DNA of 64,000 nt from the NCBI RefSeq assembly GCF_900230225.1, contig NZ_OCNH01000001.1, positions 1,426,001-1,490,000 on the forward strand, written 5' to 3'. This DNA comes from Spirosoma fluviale. GTDB taxonomy: Bacteria > Bacteroidota > Bacteroidia > Cytophagales > Spirosomataceae. The notes beneath the pieces are model-generated. The model saw only the letters and a list, made by a program, of their open reading frames with translations. It was not told the DNA's origin and ran no database searches. Made by a program: the position numbers and the translations under genes. Shown here piece after piece: positions 52,078 to 60,904 of this stretch. The stretch's first letter is position 1. Every line of letters begins with the position of its first letter.

Positions 52078-53562
52078 TTAAGCGGTTACGAATAAAGGCT
52101 TTAGATCATTTTTGGTGACTTTCCCCATCGCGTTACGGGGCAGATCGTCGGTCACCCGGTATTGGCGGGGCACTTTGTAGGCGGGCATCCGTTCGCGCAG
52201 CCAGCTACTGATCTGCTCCGGCGACACGGTTTTATCGGTCAGGATAAGCACAGCCGCCACCAATTCTCCCCATTCTTCATTAGGAATACCGACCACGCTG
52301 CAATCGCTGATGGCGGAGTGGGTCCGCAGTACTTCCTCGATTTCGAGTGCTGAAATCTTGTAGCCGCCTGATTTAATGATATCGATGGAGTCGCGGCCCA
52401 ACATGCGGTAATACCCATCTTCGACCACGGCAATATCGCCGGTTTGAAACCAGCCATCGTCAGTGAAGGCTTTTTGAGTCGCTTCGGAGCGGTTCCAGTA
52501 TTCCAGAAAAACGGTAGCTCCTTTTATCTGAATCTCGCCCGGCAGCCCGTCGGCCACTTCGACATTGTTCTCATCCACCAGCCGGACACTTACACCCGGC
52601 AGGGGTTTGCCGATGTAACCCACTCGTCGTTCATCGTCGTAGGGGTTGCTGATGCCCATACCGATTTCGGTCATGCCGTAGCGTTCGAGCAGGGTGTGGC
52701 CGCTCACGGTCTTCCACTTTTCCATCACCGACACCGGTAAAGCCGCCGATCCCGACACCATGAGCCGGAACTTCGACAGGGTTTCGGTGATTTGCTGTCG
52801 CTGCTCGTCCGGTAGACTTTCCCAATAGGCAATCAGCTTGAAATAAATGGTCGGCACGGCCATGAAAACGTTGATCTGCCCGCGCTGAAAGTTATTGAAA
52901 ATGCCTTCGGCGGAGAAGTGGGGCATGAACTCAACGGTGGCACCGGACCAGAGCGCACAGCAGATTACATTGATAATTCCATGAACGTGATGCAGCGGCA
53001 ATACACACAAAATATGATCGCTGGACGACCATTGCCAGACGTTTACCAGCGTCGAAATCTGGGCTTCGAGGTTGGCGTGCGTCGTAACAACGCCTTTGGG
53101 GAGGTTGGTGGTACCACTTGTATACAGAATCATCGCCCGGCGACTGGGAGTCAGTTCGGGTAGTGATTTGGTAATGACCGTGCCCTCTTCGCCCAGAACA
53201 ATCAACCGGCAACCTTTCTCTTCCGCTAAGGGAGCCAGCAGCGGGGCGAAGGTTTGGTCGGCCACAATAAGTTGGGCACCGGTATCCTCGATAACGTACC
53301 GAAGGGACGGCAACGGGTAAGACAACGCCAATGGCACAGCAACGCCCCCGGCTCGCCAGATACCCCACTGCACCCGTACATAGTCAAAGCCCGGCGCTAC
53401 CATAAAGGCTACACGTGCTTCGTTAAGGTCGGTTGTGTCGTTGAGCAAAAGTGAGGCAAACGTGCTGGACGCGTCAAGTAATTGTTGATAGGTATAGGAT
53501 TTCCCTTCAGATACGATGGCCGTTAAGTCAACGTTCTGTGTGGCATTATGGACAAGTTGCAT
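52078..53562 (-). CDS. matB: Acyl-CoA ligase, probable malonyl-CoA synthetase (MatB-like)
   Basis: 494 residues, ANL superfamily. P-loop ILYTSGTTNLPKGVVTTH, LPLHHVHGI (typical of MatB), ERYGMTEIGMG, WFQTGDIA and the C-terminal hinge SIDIIKSGGYKISALEIE with final Lys in GKVTKNDL. MatB makes malonyl-CoA from malonate, CoA and ATP. The adjoining madL-madM transporter genes support malonate as substrate. A role on other short dicarboxylates cannot be excluded. Confidence 0.87.
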   Translation of the reverse strand: MQLVHNATQNVDLTAIVSEGKSYTYQQLLDASSTFASLLLNDTTDLNEARVAFMVAPGFDYVRVQWGIWRAGGVAVPLALSYPLPSLRYVIEDTGAQLIVADQTFAPLLAPLAEEKGCRLIVLGEEGTVITKSLPELTPSRRAMILYTSGTTNLPKGVVTTHANLEAQISTLVNVWQWSSSDHILCVLPLHHVHGIINVICCALWSGATVEFMPHFSAEGIFNNFQRGQINVFMAVPTIYFKLIAYWESLPDEQRQQITETLSKFRLMVSGSAALPVSVMEKWKTVSGHTLLERYGMTEIGMGISNPYDDERRVGYIGKPLPGVSVRLVDENNVEVADGLPGEIQIKGATVFLEYWNRSEATQKAFTDDGWFQTGDIAVVEDGYYRMLGRDSIDIIKSGGYKISALEIEEVLRTHSAISDCSVVGIPNEEWGELVAAVLILTDKTVSPEQISSWLRERMPAYKVPRQYRVTDDLPRNAMGKVTKNDLKPLFVTA

Positions 53563-53596
53563 GAAAAGCTCAGAATCAAATTTGTCTTAAGTTCGT

Positions 53597-53604
53597 TATA
53601 TTTG
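53597..53604 (+). promoter_or_regulatory. -7 promoter box for the toxin-antitoxin pair
   Basis: Exact TATATTTG (TAnnTTTG), 16 bases before the antitoxin ATG at 53621. TA operons are usually repressed by their own proteins; no operator palindrome is obvious. Confidence 0.5.
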
Positions 53605-53620
53605 TTAAAACCCGCTACCT

Positions 53621-53800
53621 ATGGTTATTCGAATTCCAAAAGACGCACCAGCCTCGGCTGTCGATGATGCCCTGAAAGCCATTGCTAACCAACCAAAATC
53701 GGCTCGAAAAGGCTTTGATGCTGCGAAATATGCAGGGAAACTGAAACGAGGTTTCGACGGCATGGAATACCAGAAGAAGGTGCGCAATGAATGGAACTAA
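53621..53800 (+). CDS. Small antitoxin-like protein upstream of VapC
   Basis: 59 residues: starts MVIRIPKDAPASAVDD, basic and helix-rich (KSARKGFDAAKYAGKLKRGF), ends QKKVRNEWN. Its stop overlaps the toxin start by 14 bases, the usual arrangement of type II toxin-antitoxin pairs. No named family is recognised, but the position and size are those of a VapB/RelB-type antitoxin. Confidence 0.75.
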   Translation: MVIRIPKDAPASAVDDALKAIANQPKSARKGFDAAKYAGKLKRGFDGMEYQKKVRNEWN

Positions 53801-54158
53801 CATTTTAGCTGACACTAACATTTTTATTAACCTTTCAGAAGGAAAAGGTGATATTGAGCCCTATCTGATCGGGAAAGATGTGTTTGTATCCGTTATATCT
53901 GAAATCGAGCTTTTAGGCTGGCATAGAATTTCTGAGAACGAAAAAATTTTTTTCGAGACTCTTCTTAATGATTGCTCTCTTATCGAATTAATTCCTGCTA
54001 TCAAAGATCAGGCAATTCGTCTCAAACAGATTCACAAAATCAAACTACCCGATGCCATTATTGCTGCTACAGCCCTATTTCTAGGAATCCCATTATTGAC
54101 ATTCGACTCCGGTTTTGCGAAGATCGACGGCCTGGACCTCGTTCTGTTAGACTTGTAG
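53787..54158 (+). CDS. PIN-domain toxin, VapC family
   Basis: 123 residues, PIN fold. Acidic metal site: D9 in LADTNIFI, E39 or E41 in SEIELLG, D89 in KLPDAIIAATAL and D107 in LTFDSGF. VapC toxins cut tRNA or rRNA in a stress-controlled way. It pairs with the small antitoxin just upstream. Lies between the malonate module and the MFS transporter on the opposite strand, as an inserted module. Confidence 0.87.
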   Translation: MNGTNILADTNIFINLSEGKGDIEPYLIGKDVFVSVISEIELLGWHRISENEKIFFETLLNDCSLIELIPAIKDQAIRLKQIHKIKLPDAIIAATALFLGIPLLTFDSGFAKIDGLDLVLLDL

Positions 54159-54188
54159 CCTGTTGCGTATCCGTTTGTTTAATGATTG

Positions 54189-55487
54189 TCAACTAATCTT
54201 CTTCGAGGAAATATACATCGTCATGATGCCCGCGAAGATGGTTGGGACGGCGTAGATCAGGAAGTTCGTCACCATCGACAAGCCCATCCCGATCAGTATA
54301 CCTCCCACGGCGGGTCCGATGATGCCGCCCAATCGGCCAATACCGATCGACCAGCCGACACCCGTGGTTCTGAACTCAGTTGGATACATACGAGCCGCCA
54401 CGGCATAAAGACCCACAAAGCCTCCCTGAATACCGAAGCCCAGCAGTGCAAACACTAGCAGCAGGGTCGACGACCCCATAAATAGCTGAAAAGCCGCCAT
54501 GACAACGCCCGTCATGATCAGGAATAGGCCAATCGTCTTTTTAAGACCGAAACGACTGGAGAAATAGCCCTGTGTTGTAATGCCGAAGAAAGCCCCGACA
54601 TTGAAGATCGTACCGGCGTAAATAGCCAGTTCGATGGGAAGCCCGGCATTGGTAGCTAGTTTCGGAATCCAACTGGTGAGGAAATAGAGCGTTGCGAAGG
54701 AAAGGAATAAAGCCGTCCACAATTGAATGGTAGGAATCTTGTACTCGTTATCGAGCAGCGATTTAATGGGTATACCGTTTCCTTTGGCTGGTTTGTGCGG
54801 TAGCGCGTCAATGAGTGAATGTCCCATTTTACCCAGAATACTATTCGCTTTCCCAAGGGCCTGATCTGGTTGCGATTTAAGGTAGAAATCCAGCGACTCC
54901 GCCAGAAAAAACTGGATCAATGGTATGGCTACGATGGTCGTCACACCCGCGATCTGAAACATCGTTTGCCAGCCCGACACCGGAATGACTTTAGCCGCTA
55001 CCAGTCCCGACAGTACAGCCCCGACCGGGTAGCCCGAGATTACAAAACTCACCCAGAAGTCGCGGGTTTTGTTGGGCGTGTATTCAGCGGCCAGCGCGGC
55101 CGTACTCGCCAGCATACTCCCGATACCCAGCCCGCTGATAAATCGAAACACAATTAACGGCAGGATTCCGGTAGAAAAGGACGTCAGGTATATACTGATG
55201 CCCATGATAGCCGCACTTATGAGAATCAGCGTTTTTCGGCCAATCAGGTCGGCGTATGGAGCCAGAAAAAGTGCCCCGAACGTCATACCGAACAGGCCGG
55301 CACTAAACACGACGCCCATGGCTTCGGGGCCTATGCTCCAGCTTTTTGCAATGGCTGGGGCTGCATAGGAGATAACCAGGACATCCATGCCATCGAGCAT
55401 GTTCATCAGGAAGCAGATGATGATGGTTGCGTATTGCAGCTGCGAAAGCGGCCGCTGATCAATCAGGGTTTTGGCACTTACTTCCAT
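54189..55487 (-). CDS. MFS transporter of the aromatic acid:H+ symporter family (PcaK/BenK-like)
   Basis: 432 residues, twelve helices. The first loop holds NMLDGMDVLVISYAAPAIA, with the D-G-x-D motif of aromatic-acid symporters, and the second YADLIGRKTLILI. EYTPNKTRDFWVSFVISGYPVG matches the AAHS subfamily. Probably imports 4-hydroxybenzoate, protocatechuate or hydroxycinnamates. Next to the amidohydrolase of side-chain degradation. Confidence 0.85.
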   Translation of the reverse strand: MEVSAKTLIDQRPLSQLQYATIIICFLMNMLDGMDVLVISYAAPAIAKSWSIGPEAMGVVFSAGLFGMTFGALFLAPYADLIGRKTLILISAAIMGISIYLTSFSTGILPLIVFRFISGLGIGSMLASTAALAAEYTPNKTRDFWVSFVISGYPVGAVLSGLVAAKVIPVSGWQTMFQIAGVTTIVAIPLIQFFLAESLDFYLKSQPDQALGKANSILGKMGHSLIDALPHKPAKGNGIPIKSLLDNEYKIPTIQLWTALFLSFATLYFLTSWIPKLATNAGLPIELAIYAGTIFNVGAFFGITTQGYFSSRFGLKKTIGLFLIMTGVVMAAFQLFMGSSTLLLVFALLGFGIQGGFVGLYAVAARMYPTEFRTTGVGWSIGIGRLGGIIGPAVGGILIGMGLSMVTNFLIYAVPTIFAGIMTMYISSKKIS

Positions 55488-55547
55488 GTACTTTTAGTCA
55501 AGTTAAGGGGTGTTACTCGTAGAGACGAAGCAAAAGCCAGTTACTTT

Positions 55548-56417
55548 TTACTTTCTCAACCCCAGCATCTTAATGGCATTTTCTTTTAAAATAAGCGGTT
55601 TCACTTCTTCCTTAAAGCCAGCGTCCTCAAAATCCTTCAGCCAGCGGTCAGGCGTGATGAGTGGGAAGTCGGTGCCGAACAATACCCGATCTTTGAGCAT
55701 GGTGTTGGCGTACTGCACCAGTTGCTTCGGAAAATACTTCGGCGACCAGCCGCTGAGATCAATATACATGTTGGGTTTGTGCATCGCTACCGACAATGCT
55801 TCATCCTGCCATGGCCAGCTTGGATGCGCAATAATGATGGGGTTGTCCGGAAAATCAATCGCCACATCATCCAGGTGAATGGGGTTGGAGTATTCCAGTC
55901 GCATACCACCGCCCCCTCGCACACCGGAGCCGAAACCCGAATGGCCCGAATGGAACAGCATGGGCAGTTTATACTCTGCAATGACTTCGTAGAGGTGATA
56001 GGCCATGCGGTCGTTGGGGTAGAAACCCTGCACAGTCGGGTGAAACTTAAAGCCTTTCACGCCGAAGTTCTCGATCAGGTTTCGGGCTTCGCGGGCACCC
56101 ATCCGGCCTTTGTGTGGGTCGATGCTGGCAAAGGCAATCATTACATCCGAATTTTTCTGCGCCCCTTCGGCCACCTCCTCGTTTGGAATCCGGCGCTTGC
56201 CCACGTTGAACTCTGAATCGACGGTAAACATGACGAATGCCATGTTCCGCTCGCGGTAGTAATCGGCTGTTTCCTGGATGGTTGGCCGGTGGTCCGATTT
56301 GAAGTACCTGGTAAAGGCCTCGTCCAGCTCCGGCCGAAAATCATCATGCGGATGCCAGCAGGAGGCTTCCGCATGCGTGTGCATATCAATAGCAATAATT
56401 TTATCGAGGTCGATCAT
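55548..56417 (-). CDS. Amidohydrolase-superfamily protein (ACMSD/CouO-like)
   Basis: 289 residues. TIM-barrel metal hydrolase with DMHTHAE (metal HxH), FHSGHSG, IIAHPSWPW and FGTDFP (Asp). This group includes aminocarboxymuconate-semialdehyde decarboxylase and CouO-type 4-hydroxyphenyl-beta-ketoacyl-CoA hydrolase. Given a feruloyl-CoA synthase, crotonase and MFS transporter nearby, a CouO-like step is a good guess. Start at 56417 chosen since the next Met upstream lies inside a REP-like hairpin. Confidence 0.78.
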   Translation of the reverse strand: MIDLDKIIAIDMHTHAEASCWHPHDDFRPELDEAFTRYFKSDHRPTIQETADYYRERNMAFVMFTVDSEFNVGKRRIPNEEVAEGAQKNSDVMIAFASIDPHKGRMGAREARNLIENFGVKGFKFHPTVQGFYPNDRMAYHLYEVIAEYKLPMLFHSGHSGFGSGVRGGGGMRLEYSNPIHLDDVAIDFPDNPIIIAHPSWPWQDEALSVAMHKPNMYIDLSGWSPKYFPKQLVQYANTMLKDRVLFGTDFPLITPDRWLKDFEDAGFKEEVKPLILKENAIKMLGLRK

Positions 56418-56419
56418 AC

Positions 56420-56496
56420 GTAGTGCCGACCGTCCCGGTCGGTTGTAAAGCAAGTCAGTTCGTTACCGACCGGGACGGTTCGACGGTCGGCACTAC
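56420..56496. repeat. REP-like inverted pair touching the amidohydrolase start
   Basis: Arm 56420-56442 (GTAGTGCCGACCG, TCC, CGGTCGG) and arm 56466-56496 are inverted copies, the second with about 8 inserted bases. The pair fills nearly the whole 83-bp gap between two genes and begins 3 bases from the amidohydrolase ATG, so it covers the ribosome-binding region. Confidence 0.75.
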
Positions 56497-56500
56497 ACAT

Positions 56501-57628
56501 TTAATTAATGAATCCAGCCGTTGGTTTAGTACCTGTTTTGACCCAGTTTCGCAACGAGTCGAACGCTTGTGCCGTTTGCTGCGGGGTAAAGTTGCAATGC
56601 CCCTGCCCGTTGGTGTACTTGACCGTAAAATACTGATCTTTTGCCTGTTGATGCACCATGTTCTCGAAGTTTATAACGCCGTAGATAGGTGGAATCAACT
56701 GGTCGTACAGGGTATGCATCAGAACGACCGGCTTGTTGATTTTGCCGGTTCGGTCATATTTCCCAAAAACTACATTAGGATCGACGGTTGCGGGCAGGCG
56801 CTCGGCTTTCTGGTTGACGGCCAGATTGTTCGGGAAGCCGCTATATACGGTATTGGTATTGTCGAAGGGGTTGCCTTTGGCCTTTTGAGCCAGATCGCGC
56901 AGGACGTTCTCGTTGAAGAATAAAGAAAAAGGAAGGTCGTCCAGCTTTAAATCGAATCGTTTGGCAAAGGCAACTGCTAATACCGAATCTTTGGCTAGAA
57001 TAGCCTTTTTTATCGCCATTGCCTGGGCAACCATTGCCTGCTGGGGTTGCGCCTGATAGGGCTTTGAGAGGTCGAAAATGGTGGTTAGCGACGGTACAAC
57101 GCCCGGAAACAGCCCATTGAAGGTAGCGTACATATCGAACTCTTTCCGGCATTGCAGGTAGGGCCGACTGGACAGCGGGCAAAGGGGAAGACCTCCGTAA
57201 TAATTCGCCCCGAAGTTTTCGATCGTTGCCAGCGTGACACCACCTCCCAGCGAATGCCCGACCATGTACGTGGTATCCGGTTTGCCGTACGTTTTCACAA
57301 AAAACTGACGCAATGACTCCGTATCGTCAACGCCCTGCGGCAATGAATACCCCTGATACTGGTAGTCCGATGCGGCCACGGCAAACCCTCTTTCCAGAAA
57401 CGGCTTCATGTTATTTTTAAAGCCGGGATTCTGACTCTGCCGTGGTTTGGCCCCCATAAACTCGTAACCGTGGGCGTACATGACCAGCTTTCCTTTCCAG
57501 TTTGGCGGGAACAGAATGACATATCTGGCTCCGCCGATGCTGCCCGAGTCGATTTTGGCGACGGGGTTCTGGGCAATCGATTGGGTGACAAGGCTTAACG
57601 CCAGCAACAGGCTGAAGGAATAGTTCAT
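56501..57628 (-). CDS. Secreted alpha/beta hydrolase
   Basis: 375 residues from ATG 57628 with signal peptide (NYSFSLLLALSLVTQSIAQ). Features: MYAHGYEFMG (oxyanion), DYQYQGYSLPQG, nucleophile VGHSLGGGVTLA, acid in MHTLYDQLIPP, H in TNGQGHCNF. It looks like a secreted esterase, possibly tannase- or feruloyl-like; family uncertain. Co-directional with the amidohydrolase and MetE-like genes. Confidence 0.75.
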   Translation of the reverse strand: MNYSFSLLLALSLVTQSIAQNPVAKIDSGSIGGARYVILFPPNWKGKLVMYAHGYEFMGAKPRQSQNPGFKNNMKPFLERGFAVAASDYQYQGYSLPQGVDDTESLRQFFVKTYGKPDTTYMVGHSLGGGVTLATIENFGANYYGGLPLCPLSSRPYLQCRKEFDMYATFNGLFPGVVPSLTTIFDLSKPYQAQPQQAMVAQAMAIKKAILAKDSVLAVAFAKRFDLKLDDLPFSLFFNENVLRDLAQKAKGNPFDNTNTVYSGFPNNLAVNQKAERLPATVDPNVVFGKYDRTGKINKPVVLMHTLYDQLIPPIYGVINFENMVHQQAKDQYFTVKYTNGQGHCNFTPQQTAQAFDSLRNWVKTGTKPTAGFIN

Positions 57629-57698
57629 GTTCTTTATTAGGTATAAGTAGCGTTTAGTCTGGCGTATGGTGAAGTGTGTTGTTAACAGAAACAGAGAA

Positions 57699-57784
57699 AG
57701 TTTTTTGACAGGCTTAACAGGATAAAACATGATTTGTTGACCTAAGAAATCATGTTTTATCCTGTTAAGCCTGTCAAAAAAACT
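57699..57784. repeat. Perfect 37-bp inverted repeat
   Basis: Arms 57699-57735 and 57748-57784 pair at all 37 positions around a 12-base loop. It sits between the MetE-like stop and the hydrolase start, with T6/A6 at the outer ends. The right arm runs to the stop codon of the MetE-like gene. Confidence 0.8.
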
Positions 57785-58892
57785 ATGCCGTTCCCCACAC
57801 CTTTACCGCCGTATTCACAACCAGTTCAATCTTCCGCCACTGGTCATCATGGGTCAGGTCATTGCCGTGGTGGGTTGACGAAAAACCGCATTGAGGGCTC
57901 ACGCACAGGTTGTCGAGAGGCATGTATTGAGCCGCTTCGTCAATGCGTTTGCATAAATCGTCCATGTCTTCCAGTTCCCGAACCTTAGACGATACGATGC
58001 CTAACACCACCATTTTATCCTTCGGCACAAAGCGCAATGGGGCGAAATCGCCGGAACGTTCGTCGTCGTATTCCAGAAAATAGGCGTCCACGTTGATCTC
58101 GTTGAAAAGCACTTCGGCTACCGGCTCATACCCACCTTCGGCAAACCAGGTGCTGCGGTAGTTGCCCCGGCAGAGGTGAATACCCACCGTCAGGTCGTCG
58201 GGGCGGTTGTCGATGACCGAGTTGATCAGCGCGGCATAGGTTCTCGGCAACTCGTTCGGATCTTCGCCCCGCTCAACGGCGGCAGCCCGCATTTTAGGGT
58301 CACAGAGGTAGGCCAGATTCGTGTCGTCCAGTTGTAGGTACCGAAGACCTGCGTTATATAAATGGTCGATTTCTTCCCGGTACGCCATTGACAGATCGTG
58401 GAAAAACTCGTCCATATCCGGGTACGAATTGATGTCGATGGATTTGCGCCCACCCCGAAAGTGAATCATCGTCGGCGACGGAATCGATACTTTGGGCGTT
58501 TGTGTGGTAACCGATTTGAGAAAGTTGAAATCGGCCACCTGAATGTCTTTCACATGCTTGAGCTTACCCGTTACGCTCAGAACAGGCGGGGTAAATCCGT
58601 CGGAAGCGGCTTTGGCATTCGGGTTCGCGTCGATGCCGCCCGTAACCGTTACGCCCGACAGTTCTTTCAGGAAATCGAGGTGGAAATAATCCCGCCGAAA
58701 CTCACCATCCGTAATGGACCGCATACCGGTGGCTTCGAGCTTTTTGACGGTTTCGGCGATAGCGTTGTCTTCGATGGCGCGAAGTTCATCGGCCGAAATC
58801 TCACCTTTTTTCCATTTCAGGCGGTTTTCTTTTACTTCGGGGGTTCTCAGCAGGCTGCCAACGTGGTCGGCGCGAAAAGGAGGGGTTTTCAT
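57783..58892 (-). CDS. MetE C-terminal-like methyltransferase (cobalamin-independent methionine synthase II family)
   Basis: 369 residues, close to the C-terminal barrel of MetE. Zinc site intact: His and Cys in GIHLCRGN, Glu in FLEYDDE, Cys in VSPQCGFSS. Start MKTPPFRADHVGSLLR is typical. It lacks the folate-binding N-terminal half, so methyl donor is unclear. In this cluster it might take part in methoxy-group handling (ferulate/vanillate); equally it could simply be a methionine-related paralogue or a coenzyme-M-type lyase relative. Confidence 0.8.
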   Translation of the reverse strand: MKTPPFRADHVGSLLRTPEVKENRLKWKKGEISADELRAIEDNAIAETVKKLEATGMRSITDGEFRRDYFHLDFLKELSGVTVTGGIDANPNAKAASDGFTPPVLSVTGKLKHVKDIQVADFNFLKSVTTQTPKVSIPSPTMIHFRGGRKSIDINSYPDMDEFFHDLSMAYREEIDHLYNAGLRYLQLDDTNLAYLCDPKMRAAAVERGEDPNELPRTYAALINSVIDNRPDDLTVGIHLCRGNYRSTWFAEGGYEPVAEVLFNEINVDAYFLEYDDERSGDFAPLRFVPKDKMVVLGIVSSKVRELEDMDDLCKRIDEAAQYMPLDNLCVSPQCGFSSTHHGNDLTHDDQWRKIELVVNTAVKVWGTA

Positions 58893-59004
58893 GTGATAGG
58901 AGTTGGGAGTTGGGAGTGAGGAGTGAAGAATAAACGAGTGTTAAGATTCTAATAATAAGTAAACTTTATTTCCGCTTTATTCATCACTCTTTACTCATTG
59001 TTCT

Positions 59005-60810
59005 TCACTTACAATTGTATAGTTGGTTTACTAATTCTGCTCTGTGTTTAAGGATCGCCCGCTGATTCAGGGAGCCTTTATCTGTAATTTCACCCAGGTC
59101 AATGGAGGGCGGATCAAGGGCGACAAGGGCACGTTCAACTCGTTCTGAACTACCTTTTGCGGTTTTGTTAAGGACAATCAACAGGGCATCGACAAAATCA
59201 TTAATTGACGGATGTACCAACACCTCTTTATCGGGTAATTCGGTAGGCAAGTTGGCTAAACGTCGGCAGGCGTCGGCGTTCAGGAACAAGAGAACACCCA
59301 CATAAGCCCGGTCGAGTCCGGCAATGACCACATCCTGCACGATGGGTGCCCCCGCCGAAATGATTTTCGCTTTCAGAATGCCCACATTGACCCAGGTGCC
59401 AGTCGAAAGCTTGAAATCTTCGGCAATACGACCATCGAATACCAGGCCCTTATCGGGGTCGTCTTCGACGTGAAAGCGTACAGCGTCACCGGTTTTATAA
59501 TAGCCTTCTTCGTCGAATGCGTTTTGCGTAGCATCTGCATTGCGCCAGTAACCGGGGGTTACGTTGGGTGCTTTATACCGCGCTTCGAGCTTATCGCCGT
59601 CGGGCACCAGTTTTATATCCATACCCGCTACCGGCACCCCGAGCAGGCCCGAAAAGCTACCGCCCCAGTTAGCAAACATGGCCGACGGCCCCGATTCGGT
59701 ACAGCCCAGGCCGGTTATTATTGGGATTCGGGTACCGATGGTTTCCATGGCCAGTTCCTCCAGCCGATTCCAGATGGGTTGTGCCAAACTTGCCCCGGCA
59801 TAGAACAGCATGTTCAGCCGGGCAAAAAACGTTTTGCATAGCTCAGGATCACGCTCGAAATAGGAAATCAGCATTTCGAAGCCTTTAGGAACATTGAAAT
59901 AGACCGTCGGCGAAATTTCCCGGAGGTTCTGCACGGTGGTTTCGATACCCGGCGGGGTTGGTTTACCATCGTCGATGTAGAGTGTACCGCCGTTGTAGAG
60001 CGCCAACCCTACATTGTGATTACCCCCGAAGGTATGATTCCACGGAAGCCAGTCGATCAATACGGGCGGCTCAGTGGTCATAAACGGAAAGACCTGTGTG
60101 ATCTGCTGCAAATTGGCGCACCACATGCGGTGTGTGTTTATGACGCCCTTGGGCAAACCCGTTGAGCCGGACGTGAACAACACTTTAGCCACCAAATCGG
60201 ACGTGACGCTGGCAAATGCCTGCTCTACGGCGTCTGTTGGTACAGTAGTAAGTACATCAGCAAAGTTGATGCTGTTACTACCCTCACTGGCGGTCATGAT
60301 GACGGCATCGGGGAACAGCGACTTCGCCAGCGAAAGGGCGCGACTGTACACCTGACTATCCTGCGCAAAAATGACTTTGGGCGACATACATTCCAGACAA
60401 TGCTGCAACCGTCCCAAATCCTTCGAAATCAGGGAGTAGGGGGGAGATATCGGCGAGTAGGGAATGCCCACATGCATTGCGGCCAAGGCTAAAAGCGCGT
60501 GTTCGAGGCTATTCTCGGATAAAATGACCAGCGTATCATCCGGCCCCAATTGCTGATTGAGCAGGTATTGAGCGATGGATTTGACCGAAGCCAGCGTTTT
60601 TTCGTACGAGTATTCGACCCATACACCGGCCGCATTTCGCCTGGCCAGAAATGTCTGGTTGGGCTTGGTCTGTGCCCAGTAGACGAGCTTTTCGGTCAAC
60701 TTTTCGGGGTAGTTCGCCAATGGTTGTTCAAGCCGCAGCCGGATGGACCCGTCGGCATGAACCGTCTTATGGGTTTTCGTTGGGCCGAAGTCGATTTGCT
60801 TGAACGACAT
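59005..60810 (-). CDS. Feruloyl-CoA synthase
   Basis: 601 residues, ANL superfamily of feruloyl-CoA synthase type. ATP-loop LFTSGSTGLPKGVINTHR, LIDWLPWNHTFGGNHNVG, GLGCTESGPSAMF and the characteristic AEDFKLSTGTWVNVG. Would turn ferulate, coumarate or caffeate into its CoA thioester with ATP. The next gene downstream on the transcript is the MetE-like enzyme, and the crotonase is 94 bp upstream, supporting hydroxycinnamate breakdown. Confidence 0.9.
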   Translation of the reverse strand: MSFKQIDFGPTKTHKTVHADGSIRLRLEQPLANYPEKLTEKLVYWAQTKPNQTFLARRNAAGVWVEYSYEKTLASVKSIAQYLLNQQLGPDDTLVILSENSLEHALLALAAMHVGIPYSPISPPYSLISKDLGRLQHCLECMSPKVIFAQDSQVYSRALSLAKSLFPDAVIMTASEGSNSINFADVLTTVPTDAVEQAFASVTSDLVAKVLFTSGSTGLPKGVINTHRMWCANLQQITQVFPFMTTEPPVLIDWLPWNHTFGGNHNVGLALYNGGTLYIDDGKPTPPGIETTVQNLREISPTVYFNVPKGFEMLISYFERDPELCKTFFARLNMLFYAGASLAQPIWNRLEELAMETIGTRIPIITGLGCTESGPSAMFANWGGSFSGLLGVPVAGMDIKLVPDGDKLEARYKAPNVTPGYWRNADATQNAFDEEGYYKTGDAVRFHVEDDPDKGLVFDGRIAEDFKLSTGTWVNVGILKAKIISAGAPIVQDVVIAGLDRAYVGVLLFLNADACRRLANLPTELPDKEVLVHPSINDFVDALLIVLNKTAKGSSERVERALVALDPPSIDLGEITDKGSLNQRAILKHRAELVNQLYNCK

Positions 60811-60904
60811 AGTAACTAGTGGGATGAGAAAACCGATAAATCGGTTTGTGACCTAAAATGCATTTTGTACGCTGATTTCCCACAGCTAAAGCTATGGGCC
60901 GTTG

